From the NCBI RefSeq assembly GCF_020360975.1, contig NW_025408670.1, forward strand, positions 5,208,001-5,272,000: a stretch of DNA of 64,000 bases. The letters are read 5' to 3'. Below are positions 12,177-25,726 of the stretch, in pieces. A program made the position numbers and the translations under genes. The DNA comes from Hirsutella rhossiliensis. Its lineage: Eukaryota; Ascomycota; Sordariomycetes; Hypocreales; Ophiocordycipitaceae. The notes below the pieces were generated by a model. It was given only the letters and a program-made list of their open reading frames with translations. It had not been told where the DNA came from and searched no databases. The first letter of the stretch is position 1. Each line of letters opens with the position of its first letter.

Positions 12177-13317
12177 CTAGAACTCTCCGCGGGCTCTTGG
12201 TGCTTTGCTCTCGAGCTTCTTGTCTTCTCTTCGACACGGACCTTGACTCTCTGCTGCCGCTCCTTCCGGACACTTGGCCGCAAGATGGCCAAGCTTCCCG
12301 CACTCGTAACATTTGCGCTCCTCCAACGGAACAAATTGCTTTTCCTCCGGGGCCCTCCTGCCGTTTATCAACCGATTTGCTTTCACGGGTTCCCAATCCA
12401 TCTGATCATCGGACGGGGGGGACGACGTGGTTGGCGATCCGGGTGACGGGGCTTTGTCGGGACTCGAGCGGTTCGGATAAACGACCATACTCCTTTCTTG
12501 ACCTCTGCTCGCGGCCTTGTTGTCGTTGGTGGAAATTGAGGCTATCTAGGCGCGAGCCAATCGTCAAGAGTAGCTCGGCGTAGCTGTTGAAATCCTTCGG
12601 GAGACTGACGGCACTGACGAGACTCGACTTGAGCCTATTATTAATTGCTCCTTCCAAGTAATTGATTTGCACCACGTCGGCCCACTCGCCACCGCCACTA
12701 TCGGCAAGCTCTTTCTCGAACTTTGGGAAGAAACTGGCGAAACTCTCATCAGGCTTCTGCTTCAACGATCGAAGTCGATCCAGTGCTCGTGCCTTTGCGT
12801 TCGGGTCCCCGTACCGACGGTTCAAGTAGTCGAGAAACAGATCTGGGGAGCGAGCACCATCGATACCGCCCTGTTCGTAATAAGCAGCGGCCATGTTCTG
12901 GGCTGTTCCCGCCAACCGGGAGTACACATAGGCGAAGAGTGCTTCTTTATTGTCGAATGCCTGTCGGTCCACAGCCAATTTCGCTTTCATCTCTAAGAAC
13001 CAGGGACGGAAGTTTTCCTGGTTCCATCGAATTTCGGCGGATCAGGCAAGGTTGGTTTTACCCTCTTTGATGGGATTCTTTCGGATGTCTCGATCGATTG
13101 AGGCGTGTTGTCGGACATCGGTTCGATAGGAGCGACTGGTTCATTTGCCGGAGTCGGAGTTGAGACGGCTGTTTGGAGGATTCGGATCTGCGATCGCATC
13201 TCTTCGCGTTCGGCCTCTTGGCTTGCACACACTTTCTAGTTTGTCCATCACTGCAGCCAGGGCTTGCATCATCGATTGAGGCTCAAAAGAACCTTGCTGG
13301 GAATCGATTGCCTCCAT
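12177..13317 (-). pseudogene. Gag of the LTR element with CCHC zinc knuckle (frameshifted)
   Basis: The first ATG in a gag-like context is at 13317. A capsid-like region (about 12406-12990) carries F-A-Y-V-Y-S-R-L-A-G-T-A and D-L-F-L-D-Y-L-N-R-R-Y, typical of Ty3/Gypsy gag. A single C-x2-C-x4-H-x4-C knuckle (C-Y-E-C-G-K-L-G-H-L-A-A-K-C) lies at about 12310-12270. The frame changes near 13230 (in a TG repeat), 13020 (A run), 12480 and 12300. The region just upstream to the LTR is untranslated leader. Confidence 0.85.
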
Positions 13318-13748
13318 GACTGAAGATTTTCTCCTCGTCTCTCAGGACTGAGGGCGACTTGATCACACAGCAAGTCTGATACGGAAGGGATATCTCGACA
13401 ACGGTCGAACGCTATCAACGCCTCGAAGGCTCCTTCCTACACGGCTGGACGTTCTGCACAGGGCTTCTAGTCCAGCTGCTGCCGTCCACACTGGGAGCCA
13501 AGCAGCAATCACGTACTTCTCGCTCAACCGCACGCCGTACGGAGAGCAGATTGACGCTCCACGTCCTTTGCTCGGGAGATGAGAGCTACGCGACGCGAGC
13601 CAAGCTGGCTTTGGCGCCGTACACACGCACTTTCGTCGCGGGCGTTCCACACAGGATTGCCCAAGCTACTGCCACTCCGCGTACCCACAAAGGGAACTGA
13701 ACAGCGCTGCCAATTGATTGTGATCAAAGGCTTTAACGATGAAAGCGG
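13318..13748 (-). other. Untranslated leader of the LTR element
   Basis: About 430 bases lie between the primer-binding site and the first gag ATG. Short overlapping frames on both strands show no recognisable domain. Base composition is that of the rest of the element and is not RIP-mutated. Confidence 0.5.
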
Positions 13749-13760
13749 AGCTTTAGGATA
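13749..13760 (-). promoter_or_regulatory. Self-complementary primer-binding site (12 nt)
   Basis: One base inside the 5' LTR on the sense strand lies TATCCTAAAGCT. It does not start with TGG, so it does not match a tRNA 3' end. It is the exact reverse complement of AGCTTTAGGATA in the LTR sense strand (13814-13825). In Tf1/sushi elements about 11 nt at the 5' end of the RNA fold back onto the primer site to prime minus-strand synthesis. This layout fits that mechanism and puts the likely RNA start near 13825. Confidence 0.75.
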
Positions 13761-13761
13761 A

Positions 13762-13950
13762 TGTAACGGTCTCAACTGAGTGTGTTGACAACTAGCTGAG
13801 CGACTGCGACGAGTATCCTAAAGCTAAGGAGAAAAGAAGAAGAAAAGAAAAGAAAGGAAAGCTCTCGAAGATGGCACGAGCTTATAAGCGGAGCTCCGGT
13901 GGGTCTTGTCGAGAGCGGAGCCGAGACCCTCACGGGCTCAGCCCGTTACA
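13762..13950 (-). repeat. 5' LTR (189 bp)
   Basis: It has the same termini as the 3' LTR, TGTAACGG and CCGTTACA. It carries one extra GAA-type unit and is otherwise identical. On the sense strand it holds a TTATAA box (13882-13887), then a long pyrimidine-rich run, then the 12-nt sequence complementary to the primer-binding site. Confidence 0.97.
13882..13887 (-). promoter_or_regulatory. TATA-like box in the 5' LTR
   Basis: TTATAA on the sense strand lies about 60 nt before the 12-nt primer-complementary sequence, with a C/T-rich stretch in between. That spacing and the pyrimidine tract are typical of fungal promoters. The same box occurs in the 3' LTR. Confidence 0.5.
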
Positions 13951-13955
13951 CCCTA

Positions 13956-14280
13956 CCTAAGAGCGACCTATACTAGCGCCCGGCCTAGTAACCGGATATT
14001 ACTTACCCTACTAACTAATAGACTAATAAGCTAACGTAACTATAGCTACGCGGCTATAACGCGGGAGCTAAGGTAAATAGAGGCGCCCGCGAGTCGGGCC
14101 CTTAAAGAGAGACTATTACCTATAACCCTAGGCCCGGGCTAGCGAGCCTAGGCCGCGGCCGCTTAAGATAGTAGTAGCTACGGCCTAAGAGGGCCCGCGC
14201 TAAGATATAACTTCGCGGGAGGAGCCTATAGTAGCTAGCGTAAATTTCCTATATATTACTACTACGACCTCGTTTAAGGC
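13956..14280. other. GC-richer RIP-mutated sequence right of the LTR element
   Basis: This continues the host repeat interrupted by the LTR insertion. It is rich in GGCC/GCGC words but almost free of CA and TG, with stops in every frame. No family can be named. Confidence 0.35.
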
Positions 14281-15430
14281 GGACCTATACTAAAAGAAAG
14301 AAGGGTTTTCCCTTAAGTACTTTAGTTTTTCCCTCTTATTTAATATTAAAGTTCTAAATACCTTTAGCTAAGTCCTTAGCGTAATCTTAATAAAATAAAT
14401 AGATAAAGGAGTATTTATAAATAAGGACTAAAGTATAGCCTTAGTAATTTACGTTAATAACTTTCTTATAGTAAGGCCCTTTAAATCTATAATAAAAGAA
14501 AGATTATTTAAAGAATTATCTAAATTCCTAGATTTTACTATCTTAAGAAATATAAAAGACTTCTTAGGTCTAAATATTATAATAACCTAAGAAAATAAAG
14601 AGCTATATATATCCTAAGAAAATTATACCTTAAATAAATTAAAGGAATTTAATAAAAAAGGTTTAGGAACTTTAAATTTACTTACTATAGTAAGCTTTAA
14701 GATTATAAAAGTAAAGGAATTACCTTTTAAGGAAGATATATTATAATTTTAAAAAAAATAGTATCTTTATTATACTTAGCCTTATTTACTAAGCTAGATA
14801 TCTTATATTCTATAATTTCCTATACTAAATACGCGGCTAAGCTTAACTAAACGTATTTTAAAGCTTTAAATATAATTTAGAAATATTTAAATAAACTCCC
14901 TAGCCTAAAGATTAAATATAATTATAATATCCCTTTTACCTATTTATATATAAAGGGTTTTACTAACTCTAGCTAAGCGTTAGATTTAATAGACGGAAAA
15001 TCCTTTTCCGGTTACTATTTTTATATATATAATAATATAATAAGCTAGGCTTACTTTAAGTAGAAAGCTATTGCCCTTTCTACTTATAAAGTATAGTATA
15101 TTAGCCTTAGGGAGGTAAATAAAAAAGTTATTTATTTAAATATACTTTTTAAAAAATATTACTAAGGATCTATCTATTAAGATTCTTACTACTATACCTC
15201 TTATTTTAACGGATAATACTACTACTATTAAATTAGTAGAAAATCCGGAATTTTATAAAAGGTCTAGGTATATAAGATTAGCCTATTACTATACTAAAAC
15301 TAATATAAAAGTAAGGGAAATTAAAGTCTTTTATATTAAATTAAAAGATAATATAGCTAATATTTTTATAAAGGAATTAAGACCTAGATTACTCTATAAA
15401 TTTAAAGATAGTCTATCTTTAATATAAGTT
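14280..15430 (+). mobile_element. RIP-degraded Ty1/Copia reverse transcriptase-RNase H remnant
   Basis: With TAA/TAG read as mutated Gln/Trp codons, the plus strand shows a Copia-type RT block (A-L-V-I-Y-V-N-N-F-L-I-V near 14440, then K-D-F-L-G-L-N-I near 14550). A Copia RNase H follows (Y-L-N-K-L-P, G-F-T-D-S near 14950, then A-L-S-T-Y-K-x-E-Y-I near 15080). Its end is marked by N-I-A-N-I-F-T-K-E near 15350. Upstream gag and integrase are absent or unreadable. It is inactive. Confidence 0.7.
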
Positions 15431-17230
15431 CCTAAGTAATTAAAAAGGGTTTTTAGATAGTTCTTATACTTTCTATATCTTTCCCCTACTAGGTTTTTCC
15501 TTTTTAGGTTTCCTAGAGAAATATTTACTAGGTTTTTATCTATTAAGATTTTCCTAGTAATAATAGGTTTTACCTTATATAAGGTTATCCTATAAATAAT
15601 TATTATAACTATAGATTTTTCCTACTATAGGTTTTTCTATTAGTATATACCTAAGGATTTTTTTTCCTAAGAAAGAATAGGTTTTTATATATCTTATTAA
15701 GGTATAAGAATAGTTTTCCTAAATTAAGGTTTTACCCTATATATATACTACTATAAATAAATTAGTAAAGAGTATATAAATCTACTCTTTAAGGGAGGCT
15801 ATAAGGAATAGTATTCCTACTATAAATAAAGTAGCTATTAGTAAAGAGTATATAAATCTACTCTTTAAGGAAGGCTATAAGGAACGGTGTTCTTACTATA
15901 AAAAAAGCAGCTATAATATACTCTCCTAATTATATAAGCTAATAAGTAGTATATTAATTATAGATAAAATCCTATATTATAGAGTAAGAATCGCTTATTA
16001 TTTTATATATTATTATATATTAAACGGGTTGCCGGTTATTATATAATTAGGAATCGAAGAAATAGAGCTAGCTTAGAATACTAGCTAAGACCTCTTAAGA
16101 ATACCGGCACGACTAACCTCCTTTAAATACGAATATTAGTAGAACTAAGATACTTCTTAATATACTTAAGGTATTACTAAATTCCTTAGTCTTAGGGCTA
16201 TATAGCAGCCTAAATCTAGTCTCGAAAGGTTCTTCCGTTTAGCTATAATTATCTATATAAGATAGTATGTCCGCTAGTATATAGAAAATTAATTATTAAC
16301 TTTAACACCTCTTCTATATACTAATATATTACTAATAAATTCTATTAAAAATCCTACCTTATACTCCTTCTTCCTCTCTATTACTTAGTCTTATATAATT
16401 CCTTAATTTTCTAAAATTCCGCTTTTACTTATATACCTTAAGATAATCTTATAGAAAATTAAGTTTATTAAGGAACTATTAATATTAAAGGTCTTAACCC
16501 TTAAAAATTAGAAAGGGAGTTAAGGCCTAGCCTATAGTAGAGACGTATTTAACTATTATAGTCTAATAATATAATCCTAGCCGCTTTTTAAGAGTCTCTC
16601 GCTTCTTTAAGCTCCCTAGTACTAGACTATTAGAGCTAAGGCCCTCGAGGATACCTATTTCGTCTATATTAAAGTAGGACTCTAGTAGGATTGCCTATAT
16701 AGCCGGCAGCTTAAGCAATTAAAACTATTCCTCGATATAGGCTATAGAGGCGGTATTAACGCGAGCAGAATCGAGAGATCTACCTTTAATAGTACTAATC
16801 TCTAGGTTCCGGGCTAAAAAGCCCGCAATCTACTACTTCCTAAGTAGACGGGTATCGCTGCCGGCCTTAACGATACGGCTAGCAAATTCCTTAATAATAC
16901 GGCCGGTAAATTCCTTAACTAAATAATATATTAGAGGCAGCCTAAGGGCGGCCTAGGTAAGAACCTAGTCGGTAAGGTGTTTTTCCTACTCTCGGCTAAG
17001 CCTCTAATATACCTCTTTTACTTCCTTAATAAGCAGAGCCCCTTTAAGATATATATAGAGGGTCCCTTTTAGAATACCCTACTTTTAACTAGTATAAAGC
17101 TAAGGCATCCTATTTTTAATAGCTTCGAGTGCTTCTTAGAGCTAGTTTTTAGTATACTTAGAAAGCCGAGGTATTACTAATATAAATAGTATTTATTTTA
17201 TAATTATAGGGCAAGAGATGCACGAGAAAA
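15431..17230. other. RIP-mutated tract after the Copia remnant
   Basis: 15431-16060 probably includes the Copia LTR (pyrimidine-rich, with repeated TATATAAAT boxes). From about 16200 to 17190 the minus strand has a coding-like texture with many RIP stops, but I cannot name the family. The tract ends abruptly near 17220, where CA and TG reappear. Confidence 0.4.
15748..15892. repeat. Tandem duplication, 69 and 76 bp, with TATA-like boxes
   Basis: Units starting CTACTATAAATAAA at 15748 and 15817 are nearly identical. The second has a 7-base insertion and three C/T or A/G changes near its end. Each contains AGAGTATATAAATCTACTCT, itself a short palindrome around a TATA-like core. This looks like duplicated promoter sequence within an LTR. 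Confidence 0.6.
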
Positions 17231-17668
17231 CGCGGTTGCAATGTAATATATTTAACGACGCGATGGTGTTATAGAGAGTGCCGGTATTGGGGTGTGCCGG
17301 ACTTTAGGTGGGCTGACTTACTTTCTAAGCATGAAATGTAGGTCTATCTGATGGACCACTACGCCCACAAGCAATATTGCCAAAGGTGTCGAGGTGAGTA
17401 GTAGATCTCTTGGACTTAATCTTCCTTGAGCAAAAATTGAACTATACCAATGCGAGAGAGTATAGTTCAGAGTGTAGCCAAGGGTGTTCCTACGGTGACG
17501 GTCGCGAGACTAGCAGAGCTGAGTGTTTCTTGGGTCATGGTCACAGCTGGCGAGCGAAAAGGGGGAAAACTTTCCCATCCAGCGGTGCTCTCATCAGGTG
17601 GCTAGCAGCTACTTCCATGGAACACGGCGCCGCTGAGCCAGGTAGGAGGGAGTACCAAGCATGTAGAT
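17231..17668. other. Downstream flank of RPL12, edge of the gene island
   Basis: Ordinary base composition starts here. It contains the 3' region of RPL12. Short open frames on both strands look like chance and show no domain. Confidence 0.4.
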
Positions 17669-18410
<742 letters not shown>

Positions 18411-19063
18411 TGTGGCGGGTTGTGTTGTGGCAGAGGCTCGTGGTTTGCTTGCCAAACTGGTGAAGTGCTTCAGCCGCGGGTTGCAAGACGGAAACTGTAG
18501 CGAGACGAGAAATTATTTCTTGTGTGCCCCAGCAATCTGCCCTATGATTATGTAATCGACGCACTGATTTTGCAGGATCCCTCTAACCAAAACGGGCTGG
18601 CTTAGTGCCTGGGACCTTGAAACAGGTCACTCATGTACCGAACCTTGACTCGCTGGGAGAAACTGGCTGCGCCATAACTCAAGTTCCCCCAGGACACCGC
18701 TCTGCACGTGAAAAAACAACTACCAATCATCGCCAGCTAACTTTGTGGCTGTCGAGGACAAAGTCAGGTACGTTATGACATGCGCGGATAGCCTGGTCTA
18801 CATGAACTGTCTTCCGTAGACTATTTGGGTACCTAAGGTCATGGCCAGAAATCTCGGGCCAAGGTTAATGATGCAGACGACTCGGAATGTCATAGTTTGT
18901 GTCGCCAAGAAGCAGTTTCTCTTTATTTGAGGGGTTCTTTTGGATGGACACATCTATTATGTTTTTACTTCCCGTCTTCACTACTCCCCGCTCCTGCTGC
19001 GGCCAGAATTGTCCACCGCCGGCCGAGACGAGGTGGCGAAATGAAAAGAAGCGGCCGCATCTT
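18411..19063. other. Intergenic: RPL12 promoter side and SEC23 3' flank
   Basis: About 650 bp separate two minus-strand genes. It must hold the RPL12 promoter and the SEC23 terminator. No regulatory motif is clear enough to call. Confidence 0.4.
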
Positions 19064-22250
<3,187 letters not shown>

Positions 22251-23512
22251 ATGAGCGCCTTGTTTCCCTCGCGCTGGCGTCTATGCCGGTGCCAGGGCGT
22301 GTTGAAAAACAGCCCTGCTCTGTCCTTTGTTTTCCCTCATGGCAGAGCAGTATCCCAGAGGACCCAGGTCGAACCTGCCCGTCCCTTAGCCTTCGATCTA
22401 CACGAACCGACCACTTCAAAAGCAAGCGGGGAAAATCAAGCCCCAATCATCTTCCTCCATGGGTTATTCGGATCCAAGAAGAATAACCGCGGCATCAGCA
22501 AGTATGACCTTTGTAGTCCAACTGACCCACCTCGGAGAAAGCACATGGCTGAGAATAGCACAGGGCACTCGCTCGGGACTTGGGAGCTCCCGTATACGCT
22601 TTAGTGAGCCATCGTTTGCTACCGTGTTTCGGCTGAGCTGGGGTGGCATCACTGATTGCGATAGGACCTGAGAAATCACGGCGAATCTCCTCATAACCAG
22701 CGCCATGACTATCGTGCCATGGCCAGGGATGTGTCGACGTTTATCCAGGATCACAGTCTGCGAAACGTCACTGTCATCGGCCACTCCATGTAAGTCCGCC
22801 GTTGCCTCTGCCGGCTCAGCATCGAGCTAATGTGGCTGCGCAAGGGGCGCGAAGACTGCCATGGTATTGGCGTTGTGCTGGCCAGAGATGGTTGCGAGTT
22901 TGGTGTCGGTGGACAACGCTCCTGTCAACGCAGCACTTAACCAAGATTTCGCCAAGTACATCCGTGGAATGAACAAAGTTCAAGCCGCAAATGTCACTCG
23001 CCAGGCCGAGGCTGATCGGATCCTACAAGAATTTGAACCGGTGGGTGGAAAATGCGCGCTCGAGGAGGCCCCGTCACGATTTCATACTGATATGTCCGAA
23101 CGACATGGGTGTTTGGGGCGCAGTCTCTCCCAATCCGCCAGTTCCTACTGGGGAATCTTTACCGCTCTAGGGGAGAAGATGCCCAGAGATTTCGTGTTCC
23201 GCTGGACATTCTTGCTCGGTCACTTGGCGACCTCGGCGATTTCCCCTACTCGAATCCCAGTGAACGAAGCTTCGAGAAACCGGCCCTTTTCGTTCGTGGA
23301 ACCAGGAGCCATTATGTGACCGACGCGATGTTGCCAACCATCAAGAGTTTCTTTCCTCAATTCCGCCTAGCAGACATCGATGCCGGACATTGGCTGATAT
23401 CGGAGCAACCGGAGGCATTCCGGAAAGGTGAAGTCATCACATGTGGCGCATTTGCCATGCATTGGCTGACGGTCTCGCAGTCGTCGTAGGTTTTCTGACG
23501 GATGGCAAGTAG
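22251..23512 (+). CDS. Mitochondrial-type alpha/beta hydrolase (IMO32/ABHD11/Eat1-like)
   Basis: A serine hydrolase of the alpha/beta fold whose relatives act as mitochondrial esterases or, in yeasts, alcohol acetyltransferases; the substrate here is unknown. Six exons: 22251-22501, 22564-22603, 22665-22789, 22845-23040, 23124-23427 and 23481-23512, giving 315 aa. The N-terminus (about 35 aa) is rich in Arg with almost no acidic residues, like a mitochondrial presequence. The core shows F-L-H-G-L-F-G-S-K-K-N-N (oxyanion loop), D-L-R-N-H-G-E-S-P-H, and the nucleophile elbow G-H-S-M-G split by an intron. The acid is probably in R-G-T-R-S-H-Y-V-T-D and the histidine in D-A-G-H-W-L. All splice phases close. 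The last 10-residue exon is the least certain part. Confidence 0.88.
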
Positions 23513-24061
23513 TGGCGCGGTGCGACTCCAGACCGGGGCTGCCAGCCTTTTGACTTTTTTTCTCCATTTTCTAGAAGTTGATAAAGAGCTAGCTCCCCCA
23601 ATCACCTTCTGATCTGGTGAGCCGGTTGAGCCCCTGGCGATTCTCGGGCGATAATGGTAGTGATGATGCTTGTGGACGGAACACCCCCAGCCCGCAAGTC
23701 ATGATTTCCATCATCCATGACCTGCCTTGACGTCCAGGAATTTGGACTATCAACGGCCAGCCGAGGCACCAAGGCGCGGTATCGTAAGCCACCGCTATCA
23801 GCCCATGAGAAAGGGGCAAAATTATCAGGGTGGTCAAAGTACACGGAATCCTATCGGTGTGCAAAACCCAGACACAACCACTTCAAGTGCAACACGTTTC
23901 GCGAGAAATAAATGACCTAGCCTTTTACCATTCCATGGGAGTACCTTGCCCCCAGCCGCCTAAGATGCTACGCCATTTGGAATCACCAGAGCAGTGTTGG
24001 GATGAGTTCATCACCCCCAAGGATCACCGTCATCTCATCGTCTGCATACAACCGGCGCCGC
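23513..24061. other. Intergenic between convergent hydrolase and RPS1 genes
   Basis: About 550 bp of 3' flanks. Small open frames overlap on both strands without any recognisable domain, so I see no gene here. Confidence 0.45.
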
Positions 24062-25097
24062 CTACACCTCTTCCAGAACGCGCTCCTTGAACTCTCGCTC
24101 CACCTTCTGGCCCTGGTCATCTGTACCTGACTCTCCGTGGAGCGCCATCAATGCACCCAGATCGAACTTGGGGGCCTTGAGAAGTTTGACCTTGCGGATG
24201 TGGACCTAGACGCGAGGTGTTAGTCCCAAAGTCAAGCTAGGCAAGCGAATATTTCATCCGTTGGGGTAGCGACTGACGTTCTGCAGCGGATAGATGCCAT
24301 GAGTTGCTTTTTCGATCTCGCGGCCAATGACCTCAGGAATGAGCTTGGAGGTAAGCTGCGTGAGGGTGCAGCTGGACGCTTCGCGTTGGATGATGTCGGT
24401 CATCTTGCGTCGAATGGCTCGGATTTGCGACGAGGCAGCATATGTGGTCTTTTTGATTTGGTTCGGGCGGCGCTTAGTGAAGGCGATGGCGAAGAGGCGA
24501 ATGAGGTAGTCATCTGTCGTCTTGACGGTGACATTGGCCTCGATCAGAGTCTGCCACTTGCGCACTAGAGAGCGCAGCTTGTCCGAGGTGAAGTCCAGGC
24601 CGTGAAAGTTGGTAAGGCAGTTCTTGCCCTGGACCTCGTCGACGCGGAGACGCACTTTGCGGAACGCGTGATCCTCGTCCTTCTGAAGGTCGGCCAAAGA
24701 TACCTCTACGATACGGCCCTTCAGGGCGTCGTTGGCATTCTTCAGGCCCGTCGTACGGTTGACCAGAGTCTTGCCGACACTGCGTTTCCCCGTTAGCAAT
24801 TGTCGGCGTCGGCTCGCAATTTCTTGTTCCATCTCCCGGACTCACTCTCTGACGTTGAAAGGACTTGGTGCCTGAATAAGTGTCAGCGAGTCGGCACAGG
24901 CAAGAGTCGGCGTCGCCGGTGGGGGTGTCGCATACTTTGATCGAGTACCAATCCTTGCGCGTGAAGGGATCGACCGTCTTCTTCTTCAGACCTTTCTTCC
25001 CCTTGGAGAGTCTCTTGTTCCTGTAGCGAGTTAGAATCAAACGAGGAGGAAATGGGCTCGCCAGCGCGACGCAGAATGCTTACTTTCCAACCGCCAT
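24062..25097 (-). CDS. RPS1: 40S ribosomal protein S1 (eS1, S3a)
   Basis: A small-subunit protein at the mRNA exit side of the 40S ribosome. Five exons: 25084-25097, 24936-25020, 24846-24871, 24278-24779 and 24062-24205, giving 256 aa, the standard length. It starts [15 protein letters not shown] and continues [10 protein letters not shown]. The middle has [13 protein letters not shown] and [11 protein letters not shown]. It ends [11 protein letters not shown] and E-R-V-L-E-E-V. The first coding exon is 14 nt and the third is 26 nt. All introns are GT-AG; the last begins GTCAGT. Short 5' exons are a shared habit with RPL12 in this window. Confidence 0.96.
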
Positions 25098-25726
25098 GGT
25101 TGCTGGCCGAGATGCGAGCAGTTGGAGATGTCAAGGTTGATCGCTCTGGTGGAGGGAATAAGAATAATTTTGCATCTTGTGTGCACCGGGCCGTGGTCTA
25201 AGCGAGGCGGGCGGAACGTGTGAACTCGGGTAAGGGATTTTCCGCTCTCCGGTCACGAGACCTGCTCAACAAGGGAAAATGTACTTTGTACACACAGTGG
25301 GGGGCTTGCCCTGTCACGGCAAGGAAGGCTTGGCCGGCCCAACGCACGCCCAGGAGCTTCCTAGTTTCAGCCCTTCTTACCTCTAAGTAAAGTTAAAGAG
25401 CGTTTATCTTGGCTACCTTAAAAAAGACACCTCGGTATGTAGGTAAGGTAGGTAGGTATTGAGTTAATGAATTCCTCTCAGCGTTACATCCATCTCCCGT
25501 CCTGGTCCCCGAGCTGTTGAGATTTGGGTGCAGTCCTCTCCCCTCGAATCGGGCGGTGGAATCACGCCGGCGAATGAACCAACACGAAACATGAAAGATC
25601 GCCTGTATTGCTCAGCTATCGATGCTTGGAGCAAATCCCCCTTGTCGTCTACGCACGTTTCGCGCGCCCCGGCCGTAAAGGATGATAAGCAGCACCCTTT
25701 GCCTTGAGGACCTGGTTGTTCCAGTT
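25098..25726. other. Intergenic: RPS1 promoter and URC1 3' flank
   Basis: About 630 bp. Around 25380-25460 there is a T/A-rich patch with repeated TAGGTAGG words, common in promoters of hypocrealean fungi. No open frame looks real. Confidence 0.4.

Larger units (their letters stand above)
8232..13950 (-). mobile_element. Ty3/Gypsy chromovirus-type LTR retrotransposon, not RIP-mutated, frames broken
   Basis: A 5.72-kb element is flanked by direct LTRs and by a 5-bp target duplication CCCTA at 8227-8231 and 13951-13955. It is transcribed on the minus strand. Sense order is LTR, self-complementary primer site, gag with CCHC knuckle, protease, RT, RNase H, integrase (D, D35E), chromodomain, polypurine tract, LTR. 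The domain order and C-terminal chromodomain place it among chromoviruses. CA and TG are present at normal levels, unlike the surrounding tract, so it arrived after RIP acted or escaped it. The coding region is interrupted by about ten small frame changes and cannot make a full polyprotein as written. Confidence 0.95.

Noticed and set aside
23589..23915. Small overlapping frames between the hydrolase gene and RPS1
   Set aside because: All are under 92 codons, overlap on both strands and lack motifs, so they are taken as chance frames in 3' flanks.
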